Assembly (NCBI RefSeq): GCF_007954585.1
Contig: NZ_CP042382.1
Span: forward strand, 992,001 to 1,056,000
DNA: 64,000 nucleotides
Source of the DNA: Pistricoccus aurantiacus
GTDB lineage: Bacteria; Pseudomonadota; Gammaproteobacteria; Pseudomonadales; Halomonadaceae
Reading direction: 5' to 3'
Shown here: positions 36,705-46,162 of the stretch, one piece after another
Numbering within the stretch: position 1 is the stretch's first letter
How the letters are laid out: each line of letters begins with the position of its first letter
Notes under the pieces: generated by a model
What the model was told of the DNA's origin: nothing
The model's input: only the letters and a program-made list of their open reading frames with translations
Databases searched by the model: none
Position numbers and translations under genes: made by a program

Positions 36705-37805
36705 TTACTGCGCCGAACCCTCGGCGTCAGAGGCATGGTCGGCAGAAACATTGTCGGCAGAAACGTTGCCGGATAGACCGGCAAGCTGACGAATCATCCT
36801 CATCAGGGCGCCAAGCTGTTCGCCGTCGCGGCTGTCATGCAACGGGCTTGGCTGCCACATGCTTTCCTCATAGCCCCACCAGTCCCAGCAGCCCAGGGGG
36901 TTCGGCAAGCTGGGAGTGGCCTGAGGATAAATCACCACCAGGCGGTTGGTGTCCGCCCAGGCATCGAGGCCGCTGTTTCTGACGAACTGCTCGCCGATCT
37001 GTTCGCTGCTCATGCGACAGCCGTGCAGTGCCATGACCAGACCACATTCCTTTCCCTGCGCGCAGCTTTCCGGGACGTATAGATAGCCGCGCTCTGCCAG
37101 GCCGTCATCGAAGGGCTCCTGATCGAATTCCCGTAGGTTGCCCTGGCGCTCCTCGCTGGGCGCAGCCAGATCGCCATACAGCCAGCCAAGTGCCCGGCCC
37201 GCGCCGTCGCTACCGCAGTCCAGCAGGTAAGGAGCTCCTTTGGCCCGGCAGTTCACCAGCAGGGCGGGGTCGTCGATGCGCTCCCTCGCCACCGGCCAGC
37301 CATGATTGGCGCCTTCCGCCAGTTCGAGCTTGAGCTGGCTGTCGCTGTCCGTCAGCCAGCGCGAATACTGGCGAGCCAGCGCCGCGCCCAGCTGCGGCTG
37401 CACGACCTCGTCGTCCTCGCCCTGCCATAGATAGACTCGCTGCTTCGCCAGCGCATTCGCCTCGCCGAGCAGGTCGCGACGCCGATAGTCCTCCAGGCGA
37501 GCATCGAGCTCGGCGAGAGACGGCAGGCCTCGACCGATGGCCATGCACTGACGCAGCGCCCGGCTAAGCTCGCCTTGGGAACAGCCCCAGGGGCCGGCGG
37601 CAAAGACGCCCAGGCCACTGAACACCTCGGGATAGGCCACCGCCAGCTGGGTCGCCATATAGCCCCCGGAGGAAACTCCCATCACGCTGATGCGATCCGG
37701 GTCGATGTGGAGGCTTTCAAGAGAAGGGGGCTCTTCCTCGGCGAGGGCGGAGGCACAAAGCCCCAGCCCTGCGCTCAGGATCGCGAGTGCGAAATTACGA
37801 TGCAT
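36705..37805 (-). CDS. secreted polyhydroxybutyrate depolymerase-like esterase
   Basis: A protein of about 366 residues with a signal peptide (NFALAILSAGLGLCASALA). The lipase box is VMGVSSGGYMATQLA, and the later GLVMALHGCRMSSEQIG and LVVIYPQATPS segments match the PHB depolymerase/esterase family. The region after LAGL is a short tandem duplication. The start is among three close ATGs. The one at 37805 overlaps the end of the FKBP gene by 11 bases, which suggests coupling. Whether it degrades PHB or another ester is unknown. Confidence 0.75.
   Translation of the reverse strand: MHRNFALAILSAGLGLCASALAEEEPPSLESLHIDPDRISVMGVSSGGYMATQLAVAYPEVFSGLGVFAAGPWGCSQGELSRALRQCMAIGRGLPSLAELDARLEDYRRRDLLGEANALAKQRVYLWQGEDDEVVQPQLGAALARQYSRWLTDSDSQLKLELAEGANHGWPVARERIDDPALLVNCRAKGAPYLLDCGSDGAGRALGWLYGDLAAPSEERQGNLREFDQEPFDDGLAERGYLYVPESCAQGKECGLVMALHGCRMSSEQIGEQFVRNSGLDAWADTNRLVVIYPQATPSLPNPLGCWDWWGYEESMWQPSPLHDSRDGEQLGALMRMIRQLAGLSGNVSADNVSADHASDAEGSAQ
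36738..36767. repeat. 15-base tandem repeat in the esterase tail
   Basis: Two copies of a 15-base unit (36738-36752 and 36753-36767) with one base difference, giving repeated Ser-Ala-Asp-Asn-Val near the C-terminus of the esterase. A third, divergent copy of the peptide follows (SADHA). Confidence 0.7.
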
Positions 37806-38490
37806 CGTCCGCATCGACGTCCAGCAGTTCAACCTTGAAGATCAACGTTTCGTTGGGCCCGATGGGACCTTGACCCTGAGCGCCATAACCCAGTTCCGCC
37901 GGAATGTAGATCATCCAGGTGGCGCCCGGTTTCATCATCTTGAGCGCTTCCTGCCAGCCTTCGATGACCTGACCGACTCGGAAGCTCACCGGTTCGCCGC
38001 GCTGGTAGGAACTGTCGAAGACGGTGTCGTCGAGCAGCTTGCCTTCGTAGTGCACCTCGACGGTGGAGTCCTCGTTCGGTGACTCGCCTTCGCCTTCTTC
38101 CAGCACCTTGTATTGCAGCCCGGAATCCGTGACCTTGACGTCCTCCTTGTCGGCGTTTTCCGCCAAAAACTTCTCGCCGGCGGCAAGGTTGGCGGCAGCC
38201 TCTTCCTCCGACTTGGCGCGCTGCTCTTCCATGGCCTGCTGCTGGAATTGCTGCAAAGTCGCGGCCATCTCTTCTTCGCTCATGGCCAGGTCGTCACCGG
38301 CATAGACATCCTTGATGGCTTGAGTGAAGGAATCGAGGTTCAAGTCCGCTACGTCCTGCTTCAGGCTTTGCCCAAGGGTAACCCCCAGGCTGTAGCCGAG
38401 CTTTTCCTGATCGCTTTCCGGGGCAGCCAGCACCCAGGGGGCGGCGCTTAGAAACGTACCGAGAACGGCGACACATACCAGTCTCTTCAT
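37795..38490 (-). CDS. FKBP-type peptidyl-prolyl isomerase (FkpA/Mip-like)
   Basis: A 231-residue exported protein: signal peptide ending at VLA (about residue 22), a helical N-terminal dimerisation domain (LGYSLGVTLGQSL, then a long charged helix) and a C-terminal FKBP domain with VEVHYEGKLLDDTVFDSSY, GWQEALKMMKPG and YIPAELGYG. Such Mip/FkpA proteins fold periplasmic and outer-membrane proteins. AAGGATC precedes the ATG. It is followed by the esterase gene with overlap. Confidence 0.93.
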   Translation of the reverse strand: MKRLVCVAVLGTFLSAAPWVLAAPESDQEKLGYSLGVTLGQSLKQDVADLNLDSFTQAIKDVYAGDDLAMSEEEMAATLQQFQQQAMEEQRAKSEEEAAANLAAGEKFLAENADKEDVKVTDSGLQYKVLEEGEGESPNEDSTVEVHYEGKLLDDTVFDSSYQRGEPVSFRVGQVIEGWQEALKMMKPGATWMIYIPAELGYGAQGQGPIGPNETLIFKVELLDVDADDAS

Positions 38491-38713
38491 GAAAGATCCT
38501 TAACTCGTTGCGATGGGAAGACCTGTCGGACTTCTTCGAGGCCTTTGGGTTCCGCTGCTGACTGCTTACGTTTATACCATCAAGCTGGGGCGACAGACCA
38601 TGCCGAGACCCGCACTCACCCGGTCGAACGGGATTTTTCAGGCGCTGCGTTGATTTGACATTAGTAGGGCTATGCTCTTTTCTGAAACTACATCAACAAC
38701 ACAGGGAATTGCC

Positions 38714-39742
38714 ATGAAGTTGCGCAAACTCGTTATCAGCATGACCGCACTCGGGCTGGCCGGCATGGCCGCCTCGGCTAACGCCGAAACCTGGCGTTTC
38801 GGACTTGAGGAGATTGAAGGCAGCGTTCAGCACGGCTATGCCGAAGAGTTCAAGCGGCTGATCGAGGAAAAGAGCGACGGCGATGTTACCGTTCAGTTGC
38901 TGCCTTACGGCAAGTGGGGATCCGACTACTCGACCCTCTACGATGCGATTCAAAGCGGCTCCATTCCGATTGGTTTCGGTTCCGGTTTTCTCGGCGGCAC
39001 CGTACCGGAAAGCCAGTTGATGAGCTTGAACTTCGTCATGCCGGAAGATCAGCTTGAAACCGCCAAGATACTCAATTCCGACGCCTTCATGAAAAGCGAT
39101 GCCTGGCAGCAGGCATACCGCAATCGCGGCCTGGTACCGCTGGCCGCGTTGCCTGAAGGCTATCAGGTATGGACCGCCAACCGCGAGATTCGTACTCCCG
39201 AGGATATAGAGAATCTGCAGATTCGCGTGATGGACAATAGTCTGCTGCGTGCGACCTATGAAGCCTACGGCGCCTCGCCGATCACCATTGCCTACGGCGA
39301 ACTCTACAGCGCCCTTCAGCAGGGTCAGGCGGACGGCAACATTCAGCCGGTGTTCGCTCATGAGGAAATGGGCTTCTATGAAGTCCAGGACTATATGATC
39401 TTCGCCAAGCAGTCGCAGTTCGTTGCCAATCTCATCGCCAACCTCGACTGGTATGAAGGCCTGTCTGAAGACCAGCAGCAGATGATCGAGGAAACCACCG
39501 ACGAGTTGGTGCAGATCGGTCACGATATCCAGAGCAAGTTCAACGAGGAGCGCCTGGAAACCATCAAGGAGAAAGGCAATATCGAAATCATCGAACTGAG
39601 CGATGAGGAGCGCGAGCAGTTCCGTGAGTTGGCCGAACCGGTGCGCCAGACCTTTGTCGACGATGTCGGCGAACTGGGAGAACAGGCACTCAACACGCTG
39701 CTTGAGCAGGTCGAATCCGCCACCGGCGGTTCAGCTCAGTAA
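38714..39742 (+). CDS. TRAP transporter solute-binding protein (DctP family)
   Basis: A 342-residue periplasmic receptor with a signal peptide (ALGLAGMAASANA). TWRFGLEEIEGSVQHGYAEE and the segment NLQIRVMDNSLLRATYEAYG, holding the conserved arginine that binds carboxylates, belong to the DctP family. GGGAA precedes the ATG at 38714. A strong terminator follows. The membrane subunits dctQ and dctM are on the opposite strand and end 74 bases away, so the three genes converge rather than form the usual dctPQM operon. The substrate is likely an organic acid. Confidence 0.9.
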   Translation: MKLRKLVISMTALGLAGMAASANAETWRFGLEEIEGSVQHGYAEEFKRLIEEKSDGDVTVQLLPYGKWGSDYSTLYDAIQSGSIPIGFGSGFLGGTVPESQLMSLNFVMPEDQLETAKILNSDAFMKSDAWQQAYRNRGLVPLAALPEGYQVWTANREIRTPEDIENLQIRVMDNSLLRATYEAYGASPITIAYGELYSALQQGQADGNIQPVFAHEEMGFYEVQDYMIFAKQSQFVANLIANLDWYEGLSEDQQQMIEETTDELVQIGHDIQSKFNEERLETIKEKGNIEIIELSDEEREQFRELAEPVRQTFVDDVGELGEQALNTLLEQVESATGGSAQ

Positions 39743-39783
39743 AACGCTGGCTTGAAGCAAGAACAGGCTTTAAGTGTCAAATC

Positions 39784-39811
39784 AACCGGGGGCGGATGCC
39801 CCCGGTTTTTT
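39784..39811 (+). terminator. Rho-independent terminator of dctP
   Basis: CCGGGGGC (39786-39793) and GCCCCCGG (39798-39805) with a GGAT loop, followed by six Ts. It sits between the convergent dctP and dctM ends. Confidence 0.92.
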
Positions 39812-39815
39812 GTGC

Positions 39816-41099
39816 TCAATCACCGCCCAGGGAAGGCAGCAGCAGCGAAATCTGCGGAAACAGAATCAAAATGAGCGTGGCCAGCAGCAGGATGGCGACA
39901 AACGGCGGCGTACCTCGAATCACATCCAGATAGGGCCGGCGAAAGACGGCGATGGCGGTAAAGATGTCGCAGCCAAAGGGCGGCGTGGCGGAGCCGATGG
40001 CCGCCTGCAGGGTGACGATGACCCCGACGTGTACCGGGTCCAGGCCCGTGGACTGTACCAGCGGCTTGAAAATCGGCACCAGGATCAGAATGACCACGAT
40101 CGGGTCGACGAACATGCAGCCGACGAAGAAGGCGGCGGCGATCAGCGACAGGGCGAGCACCTGGTTGTCACCGATATGATCGATGACCGGACCGAGAATC
40201 TGCTCGGGAATGCCCGCGGTACCCAGCGTCTGGGAAAACGCCGCGCCGATGGCGACGAGAATGAAGACCACGGCGGTGATCATGCCGGTGGATAGCGCCA
40301 GGCCGCCGAGATCGCGAATCGAGACCTGGCGATAGATCACCACCTCCAGCAGCAGCGCATAGGCTACCGCCACGGCGGAAGCCTCGACGGCGCTGAAGAA
40401 GCCGCCATAGATGCCGCCGACCACCAGCACCGGAAAGCCCAGAGGCAGAATGGTCCGGCGCAGCGCCTTGAGACGCTCGCCCCAGCTGGCGCGAGGTTCG
40501 GGTTCGATACCCTTGACGCGAGCATCGATGTAGCAGTAGATCGCGAACATCACCAGGATCAGCAAGCCGGGTAGAATGCCGGCGAGAAACAGATCGCCGA
40601 TGGAGGTCTTCATTACCACCCCGTAGATGATGAAGCCGATGCTCGGTGGAATCAGCAGGGCGATATCGCTGGCGTTGATGATCAATGCCAGGGTGAAATG
40701 ATCCGAATAGCCTTTGGCCAGCAGGCGCGGACGCATCGGTCCGCCCATGGCGACCACCGTGGCCTGAGTCGAGCCGGAGACGGCGCCGAACAGGGCGCAG
40801 GACGCGGCGGTAGTAATGGGCAGGCCGCCTCGCAAGTGGCGCGTGAAGGAATCGACCAGATCCAGCAGGCGGTTGGCGGTATGGCCCTTGGTCAGGATGT
40901 CCGCGGCGAAGATGAACATGGGGACCGCCGCCAGCACCCAGCTGCCCACTCCGCTGATCATCCAGCTGACCGCCTGGTCGGGCCCGAAGAAGGTCATTCC
41001 CGTGAACATCATGTACAGCATTCCCACCGCCAGCGGCACCATCATGGGAAAACCGAGCAGCAGCAGCACGAGCATGATCAAAACTAGCCAGGTCAGCAT
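39816..41099 (-). CDS. TRAP transporter large permease subunit (DctM family)
   Basis: A 427-residue integral membrane protein of about 12 helices that provides the sodium-coupled transport pathway. GAVSGSTQATVVAMGG near residue 110 and IGSATPPFGCDIFTA near residue 375 are the paired discontinuous-helix motifs of the DctM/ion-transporter superfamily. It follows dctQ by 37 bases on the same strand. The binding protein is the convergent gene. Confidence 0.93.
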   Translation of the reverse strand: MLTWLVLIMLVLLLLGFPMMVPLAVGMLYMMFTGMTFFGPDQAVSWMISGVGSWVLAAVPMFIFAADILTKGHTANRLLDLVDSFTRHLRGGLPITTAASCALFGAVSGSTQATVVAMGGPMRPRLLAKGYSDHFTLALIINASDIALLIPPSIGFIIYGVVMKTSIGDLFLAGILPGLLILVMFAIYCYIDARVKGIEPEPRASWGERLKALRRTILPLGFPVLVVGGIYGGFFSAVEASAVAVAYALLLEVVIYRQVSIRDLGGLALSTGMITAVVFILVAIGAAFSQTLGTAGIPEQILGPVIDHIGDNQVLALSLIAAAFFVGCMFVDPIVVILILVPIFKPLVQSTGLDPVHVGVIVTLQAAIGSATPPFGCDIFTAIAVFRRPYLDVIRGTPPFVAILLLATLILILFPQISLLLPSLGGD

Positions 41100-41136
41100 G
41101 AAAGGCTCCTTGCGTTATTGTTGTTGAGGGGATCGA

Positions 41137-41772
41137 TCAAGCATCGCGCCGATTGTCGTCGTCGGTGTGAGACAGGTCGGGGTCTTCTTCGGGAAGCTCG
41201 TCATATTCTTCCTTCTCGGTGAAGGAGCGATAGATATCCTGGCTCACGAGATTGCGCGCCGTGGTCAAAAGATACTGGATGCCGGCAAGAGTGAAGCCGA
41301 TGGGCAGGGCGAGATAGACCATCCACATGGGAATGCCCAGCGCCGCGCTGGTCCGGCCTCGCTCTTGTAACGTCACGACGTAGTCCACCGACTTGTAGGC
41401 AAAATAGAACATCAGCGCCGCGGTACCGAGGCAAAGGACGATCAGCAAGGCCTTGCGTAGCCGACCGCTGAGCTGGTCGTAAATGGCGGTCATGCTGATA
41501 TGGCGCGAATGCCGCGCCGCGTAACCGACTCCCACGAAGGTGATCACCACGATAAACATCTCGGTAACCTCATAGGTCCCGGGAATGCCCTGCTGGAAGA
41601 GTAGATTGCCTACGACATGACCGCTCATCAGCAGTGCCATGGCGAGCACGCAGATGATGATGATCCATTTTTCGATGGCGCCGAGAACGAGATTGAGCCC
41701 GCCCAGAGCACGTATGAAACCGTTGTCTCGCCCGGGTGTTTTTTTATCTTCGGATAATTGTTGTTGGCTCAT
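41137..41772 (-). CDS. TRAP transporter small permease subunit (DctQ family)
   Basis: A 211-residue protein with four membrane helices. GTYEVTEMFIVVITFVGVGY with the following ARHSRHISMTAIYDQL is the DctQ signature. It is longer than many DctQ proteins because of a cytoplasmic acidic tail of about 35 residues. It forms one operon with dctM. A 170-base gap with no visible gene separates it from the next gene upstream on the same strand. Confidence 0.9.
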   Translation of the reverse strand: MSQQQLSEDKKTPGRDNGFIRALGGLNLVLGAIEKWIIIICVLAMALLMSGHVVGNLLFQQGIPGTYEVTEMFIVVITFVGVGYAARHSRHISMTAIYDQLSGRLRKALLIVLCLGTAALMFYFAYKSVDYVVTLQERGRTSAALGIPMWMVYLALPIGFTLAGIQYLLTTARNLVSQDIYRSFTEKEEYDELPEEDPDLSHTDDDNRRDA

Positions 41773-41941
41773 GTCGCTGCTTCACCTGATGGCGTGCCGA
41801 GCGCGGAAGAACGGCGGTGGTCGAATCGAAGCTCGCTGGATGTGGGGTCGCGGCTCCTGATGAACGGTGCATAAAGGTCAATTTGCGATGTTTGTTGTCT
41901 CTCTTTAGAACTTACAAGGTTTATCGAAACTCGACTAGCGG

Positions 41942-42496
41942 TCAAGGTTCAACCATTGGACGATCGAAGCGGGTTTCGAGAATGGCCAATGGCTGCCTGG
42001 CATTTTTATCGCTGGCAGGTAGCCACTCGAAAAGTCGCGCGGCCAGCGCGGGGTCATGCGGCTCCAGCAGGCGTATTCCCTGGGCCCGGTCGCTCAAGCG
42101 CTGCAAGCGCAGCAGGGTTTCGCGCTCGGATTGCAGTTCCGCACGCTTGACGGTTTCACGCAGCGACTCAAGACCAGACGTCACGGCCTGAGGCTTGAGC
42201 CGCCGGCGCAGGTCGCGCAGCGGCTGAGTGGTCTCCTGCTGCCAATCACGTACCGGCGCAAGCACAAGCGGTGCATCCCGGCCCGGAGCCAGGTCGTGAC
42301 AGGCCAGCCAGCAGATCCACAGCAGTTCGCAGACATCCGCGCCGAACTCATCCTGCAGATGCAGGCAGGCCGCAGCGACGCCGTCCTTGGCGTAAAGCGC
42401 CAGGGCGTAGTCCCAGAGCGGCAGTCTCCAGCTCGGGCCGCCGGTCGCCGTCAAATGCCGCAAATGCTCGCGTAATTGGGTAGAATTCAGGCTCAT
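41942..42496 (-). CDS. TIGR02444/DUF2390 family protein
   Basis: A 184-residue, mostly helical soluble protein. The segment LPLWDYALALYAKDGVAAAC, followed by LHLQDEFGADVCELLWICWL, is characteristic of the TIGR02444 family, found next to ABC-F genes in gammaproteobacteria and of unknown function. It is divergent from the ABC-F gene with only 50 bases between starts, so the promoters must overlap. Confidence 0.8.
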   Translation of the reverse strand: MSLNSTQLREHLRHLTATGGPSWRLPLWDYALALYAKDGVAAACLHLQDEFGADVCELLWICWLACHDLAPGRDAPLVLAPVRDWQQETTQPLRDLRRRLKPQAVTSGLESLRETVKRAELQSERETLLRLQRLSDRAQGIRLLEPHDPALAARLFEWLPASDKNARQPLAILETRFDRPMVEP

Positions 42497-42546
42497 TTTT
42501 TCGGTTCTTCGAAACCTGTTTTTCAAATATTGACTGGGGGTCAGGC

Positions 42547-44508
42547 ATGATCGCACTGCGTCAACTCGGGCTGCAACGTGGCAAGCAGATGCTGCTCGAG
42601 GATACCGACCTGACCCTGCACGATGGCTACAAGGTCGGTATCGTGGGTGCCAACGGCGCCGGCAAGTCGAGCCTGTTCAAGCTGCTGCTGGGAGAACTCG
42701 CGCCGGACAAGGGCGAGGTCGAGCTTTCCGGGGGCCAGCGCATCGCTCACATGGATCAGGAAGTGGCTGCCCTGGCGCGTGGCATCAAGGATTACGTGCT
42801 GGATGGCGATAGGGCGCTGCGGGACACGGAACGGGCGCTAAAAGACGCCCAGGCGGCGGGAGATGCGCACCGGGAGGCGGAGCTGCACGGCCATATCGAA
42901 ACTCTGGATGGCTACAGCGCTCCGGCAAGGGCCGCCCAGCTGCTGGTGGGGCTAGGGTTCGACCAACGGGATCTCGAGCGTCCTCTGGCGGATTTTTCCG
43001 GCGGCTGGCGAATGCGGGTCAACCTGGCGCGGACCCTGTTCATGCCTTCGGACCTGCTGCTGCTGGATGAGCCCACCAACCACCTGGACCTCGACGCTCT
43101 GTTGTGGCTCGAGCAGTGGTTGATACGCTACCCGGGCACGCTTTTGCTGATCTCTCACGATCGGGATTTTCTCGATGCGGTGTGCGGACATATCGTGCAT
43201 TTCGATCAGCGAAAACTGACGCTTCATCGAGGCAACTACAGCGCCTTCGAACACGCTCGGGCGGAGAAATTCGCTCAGCAGCAGGCCCAGGCCGCCAAGC
43301 AGCAGGCGCGCAGGGAGGAGATCGAGGGCTTCGTGGCGCGCTTTCGCGCCCAGGCCACCAAGGCGCGCCAGGCCCAGAGCCGGCTGAAGATGCTCGAGCG
43401 CATGGAAACCATCGCCGTGGCGCATATCGATTCCCCCTTTCGTTTTACCTTGCCGGCGGCGGACAAGACTTCGCATCCGCTGCTGGTGCTCGACCAGGCG
43501 CGGCTGGGCTATCGCGACGCGGCGGGCCGGGAAGCCGTGCAGCTCGACGGAGTTAAGTTGACGCTGCTGCCTGGCCAGCGTATCGGTCTGCTGGGTCCCA
43601 ACGGGGCGGGCAAGTCCACCCTGATCAAGTCCTTGACCGGGGAGCTTGCGCTACTGGCGGGCAAGCGCATTCCCGGCGAGCATCTCAAGATCGGCTATTT
43701 CGCCCAGCATCAGCTGGAAGGCCTGGATATTACCGCCACGCCCTTCCTGCACGTGCAGCGACTCTCGCCGACCGCCAGCGAGCAGGAGATCCGCAACTTC
43801 CTGGGCGGTTTCGGCTTTCCCGGGGATGCGGTATTCGGCGAGGTGGCGCGCTTCTCCGGCGGCGAGAAGGCACGGCTGGCCCTGGCCCTGGTAGCCTGGG
43901 AAAAGCCCAATCTGCTGCTGCTGGACGAGCCCACCAACCACCTGGATCTGGACATGCGCGAGGCCTTGACCGAGGCCCTGGCCGCCTTCGAGGGCAGCGT
44001 GATCCTGGTGTCCCACGATCGGCATCTGCTGCGGGCCACGGTGGACGAGTTCTGGCGGGTGGCGGATCACCGTCTCGAACCTTTCGATGGCGACCTGGAG
44101 GATTACCGCGCCTGGCTCAAGGCGCGGCTGGAAGGTCAGCGCCGGGACGCACGCCAGGAAAAAACCGTTTCGTCTGGCGGCACGGCGAAAGAAAAAATGG
44201 AAGAAAAGACGGATCGCAAGGCGGCGCGTCAGGCCGCCGCCCAGCGCCGGGAAAAGCTCAAGCCCCTGAAGCGTCAGCGGGACAAGGTGGAACGGGAAAT
44301 GGAACGAGTCGCGCAAGAGCTCGCCCGGGTGGAGTCGCAGCTGGCGGACCCGGCGCTCTATACCGAGGCTTCGCGCAAGCAGGAGCTTACCGATAGCCTG
44401 GCTCGCCAAGGCGAGCTCGCCGCCCGGCACGACGCTTTGGAACACGCCTGGCTGGAAGCGGAGGAGGCGCTGGAACAGCTGCAGCAGGCGTTGGAGACCG
44501 ACGCTTGA
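42547..44508 (+). CDS. ABC-F family ATPase, YheS-like
   Basis: A 653-residue soluble protein with two ABC domains and no membrane part. The first Walker A is GANGAGKSS, with DFSGGWRMRV and LLLDEPTNHLD following. The second is GPNGAGKSTL, with FSGGEKARLALAL and LLLDEPTNHLD. The linker between them is an arginine-rich helical segment, and a coiled-coil of about 110 residues closes the protein. ABC-F proteins act on ribosomes to relieve stalled translation. The length and tail fit YheS. The start at 42547 follows a G-rich segment. Confidence 0.93.
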   Translation: MIALRQLGLQRGKQMLLEDTDLTLHDGYKVGIVGANGAGKSSLFKLLLGELAPDKGEVELSGGQRIAHMDQEVAALARGIKDYVLDGDRALRDTERALKDAQAAGDAHREAELHGHIETLDGYSAPARAAQLLVGLGFDQRDLERPLADFSGGWRMRVNLARTLFMPSDLLLLDEPTNHLDLDALLWLEQWLIRYPGTLLLISHDRDFLDAVCGHIVHFDQRKLTLHRGNYSAFEHARAEKFAQQQAQAAKQQARREEIEGFVARFRAQATKARQAQSRLKMLERMETIAVAHIDSPFRFTLPAADKTSHPLLVLDQARLGYRDAAGREAVQLDGVKLTLLPGQRIGLLGPNGAGKSTLIKSLTGELALLAGKRIPGEHLKIGYFAQHQLEGLDITATPFLHVQRLSPTASEQEIRNFLGGFGFPGDAVFGEVARFSGGEKARLALALVAWEKPNLLLLDEPTNHLDLDMREALTEALAAFEGSVILVSHDRHLLRATVDEFWRVADHRLEPFDGDLEDYRAWLKARLEGQRRDARQEKTVSSGGTAKEKMEEKTDRKAARQAAAQRREKLKPLKRQRDKVEREMERVAQELARVESQLADPALYTEASRKQELTDSLARQGELAARHDALEHAWLEAEEALEQLQQALETDA

Positions 44509-44548
44509 GGTTTGCAGGACAAGGCCTCGAAGTGCCGGCTTTCAGCCT

Positions 44549-44986
44549 TCAGCTTTCCAGCAAAAAGGTCACCGGGCCGTCGTTGACCAGGCTGACCTGC
44601 ATGTCCGCGCCGAATTCGCCGGTGGCGACCTTGTCCCACTGGCCGCGCGCCTTCTCGACCAGATAGTTGAAAAGCCGCTCCCCCTCCGCCGGTGGAGCGG
44701 CGCTGGAAAAGCTCGGGCGTAGCCCCTTGCGGGTATCCGCGGACAGGGTGAACTGGGACACCAGCAGCAAACCGCCATCGATTTGCCGCAGGTCGAGGTT
44801 CATCTTGCCGTCATCGTCGCTGAATACACGATAGTTCAGTAGCTTGTGAAGCAGTTTTTCCGCCTTGGTCTCGTCGTCACCCTTGTCGATGCCGATCAGG
44901 GCGACCAGTCCTTGCTCGATGGCGCCTATCGGCTTGCCGTCGACGGCGACCTGTGCCTGGCGAACCCGCTGGATCAAGGCTTTCAT
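44549..44986 (-). CDS. dtd: D-aminoacyl-tRNA deacylase
   Basis: A 145-residue enzyme, the exact family length, that removes D-amino acids from tRNA. The conserved [15 protein letters not shown] and the C-terminal [10 protein letters not shown] (GPVT motif) form the active-site cleft of the dimer. It starts at the ATG at 44986 (the upstream frame adds seven residues and is not conserved). It converges with the ABC-F gene and follows thiD with seven bases between. Confidence 0.95.
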   Translation of the reverse strand: MKALIQRVRQAQVAVDGKPIGAIEQGLVALIGIDKGDDETKAEKLLHKLLNYRVFSDDDGKMNLDLRQIDGGLLLVSQFTLSADTRKGLRPSFSSAAPPAEGERLFNYLVEKARGQWDKVATGEFGADMQVSLVNDGPVTFLLES

Positions 44987-44993
44987 CGCGTTT

Positions 44994-45833
44994 CTACCAC
45001 CAGGCATGAAAATGATGCACCGGCCCTTGACCGCTACCGACGCTCAGTCGATGGCTGGCCTTCAAGGCTTCACCCAGCCACTGCTTGGCGGTTTCCACCG
45101 CGTCGGGCACATCCTGACCCTTGGCCAGACAGGCGGCGATGGCGGAAGACAGGGAGCAGCCGGTGCCGTGAAGATTTCGTGTCTCGATACGCGGGCCTTC
45201 GAGCCAGCGAAACGACGTTTCCTGAATCAATAGGTCCGGGCAGCCCTCGTCGTGAAGATGCCCCCCCTTGAGCAGGACATTGGCGGCGCCCAGCCCGGTC
45301 AGATCGGCACTCAACGCCTCCATGTCCCGACGGCTTGTGGGTGTCGGCTTGTCCAGCAGCATTGATGCCTCCGGCAAATTTGGCGTGATCAGATCCGAAA
45401 GGGGCACGAGGATCTCCCGCACTGCTCGAATGCCTTTCTCGTCGACCAGGGTGTCGCCGCTTTTCGCCACCATTACCGGGTCTAGCACGATCCAGCGGGG
45501 CGGAGACTTGGCCAGGACGTCGCGAATCGTCTCCGCCACCTCTCGGCTTGCCACCATGCCGATTTTTACTGCGGTGATGGGCACATCTTCCAGCAGGGTC
45601 TTGAGCTGGATCGCAATAAAGTCCGCCGGGACGGGAAAAACGCCCTTGACGCCTTGGGTGTTCTGGGCGGTAAGCGCGGTAATGACGCTGGTGCCGTAGG
45701 TGCCCAGCGCGGAAAAGGTCTTGAGGTCCGCCTGAATGCCGGCGCCGCCGCTGGGGTCGGAGCCGGCGATGGTCAGGACGTTGGCAATCGTGGCTTCGCG
45801 GGAAGCGGGGGCTGTGTCGATACGCTGCTTCAT
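44994..45833 (-). CDS. thiD: hydroxymethylpyrimidine/phosphomethylpyrimidine kinase
   Basis: A 279-residue ribokinase-fold enzyme that phosphorylates HMP and HMP-P for thiamine synthesis. [20 protein letters not shown] near the start and [18 protein letters not shown], with the anion-hole GTGC, are family signatures. It is followed by dtd on the same strand. thiS-thiG lie 13.5 kb away. No TPP riboswitch is visible upstream. Confidence 0.95.
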   Translation of the reverse strand: MKQRIDTAPASREATIANVLTIAGSDPSGGAGIQADLKTFSALGTYGTSVITALTAQNTQGVKGVFPVPADFIAIQLKTLLEDVPITAVKIGMVASREVAETIRDVLAKSPPRWIVLDPVMVAKSGDTLVDEKGIRAVREILVPLSDLITPNLPEASMLLDKPTPTSRRDMEALSADLTGLGAANVLLKGGHLHDEGCPDLLIQETSFRWLEGPRIETRNLHGTGCSLSSAIAACLAKGQDVPDAVETAKQWLGEALKASHRLSVGSGQGPVHHFHAWW

Positions 45834-46162
45834 AAGGTCTCATTGTCTATATGAGTAGGCGAGAGAGATATCTCTAGCCTACTCAAGCATCGTGAGCCTG
45901 ACTACTGAGGAAATATTGCCGGGACGGGAGCAGGAGCCTTGCCTTTCACTTGAGCAAGCGACATCCTAGGGCAGCGTCAGGTAGTTGCTTATGCTAGCGC
46001 CGCGCTGTTTGTTGCAGGCTAATCGTTAGGATGAATATATCGTTTTTTTGCGTTACGCTATGGACTCGCCGAGCGACAACGGCGTAAGAGGCAATCGACG
46101 GATCGATCATCGCCCGACAGAAGGCGTTCCCACGATCCATCATCGACCGGGACAGCCATGTC
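45834..46162. other. intergenic region between thiD and nuoA
   Basis: This 329-base gap between divergent genes contains the promoter regions of thiD and of the nuo operon. I see no open frame of interest. Notable is a large interrupted palindrome at 45853-45884. From about 46020 the DNA becomes AT-richer. No consensus promoter can be assigned with confidence, though TTGCAG with a downstream TATATC near 46015-46041 might be a weak one for nuo. Confidence 0.4.
45853..45884. repeat. interrupted palindrome upstream of thiD
   Basis: GAGTAGGC (45853-45860) pairs with GCCTACTC (45877-45884), and inside lies a perfect palindrome AGAGATATCTCT (45864-45875). It starts 20 bases upstream of the thiD ATG, a position for an operator or a 5' leader hairpin. 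Confidence 0.6.

Noticed and set aside
38650-38680. Sigma-70 promoter for dctP around TTGACA at 38656
   Set aside because: TATGCT follows too closely (about 10 bases) and no better -10 lies at 16-18 bases, so I do not call it.
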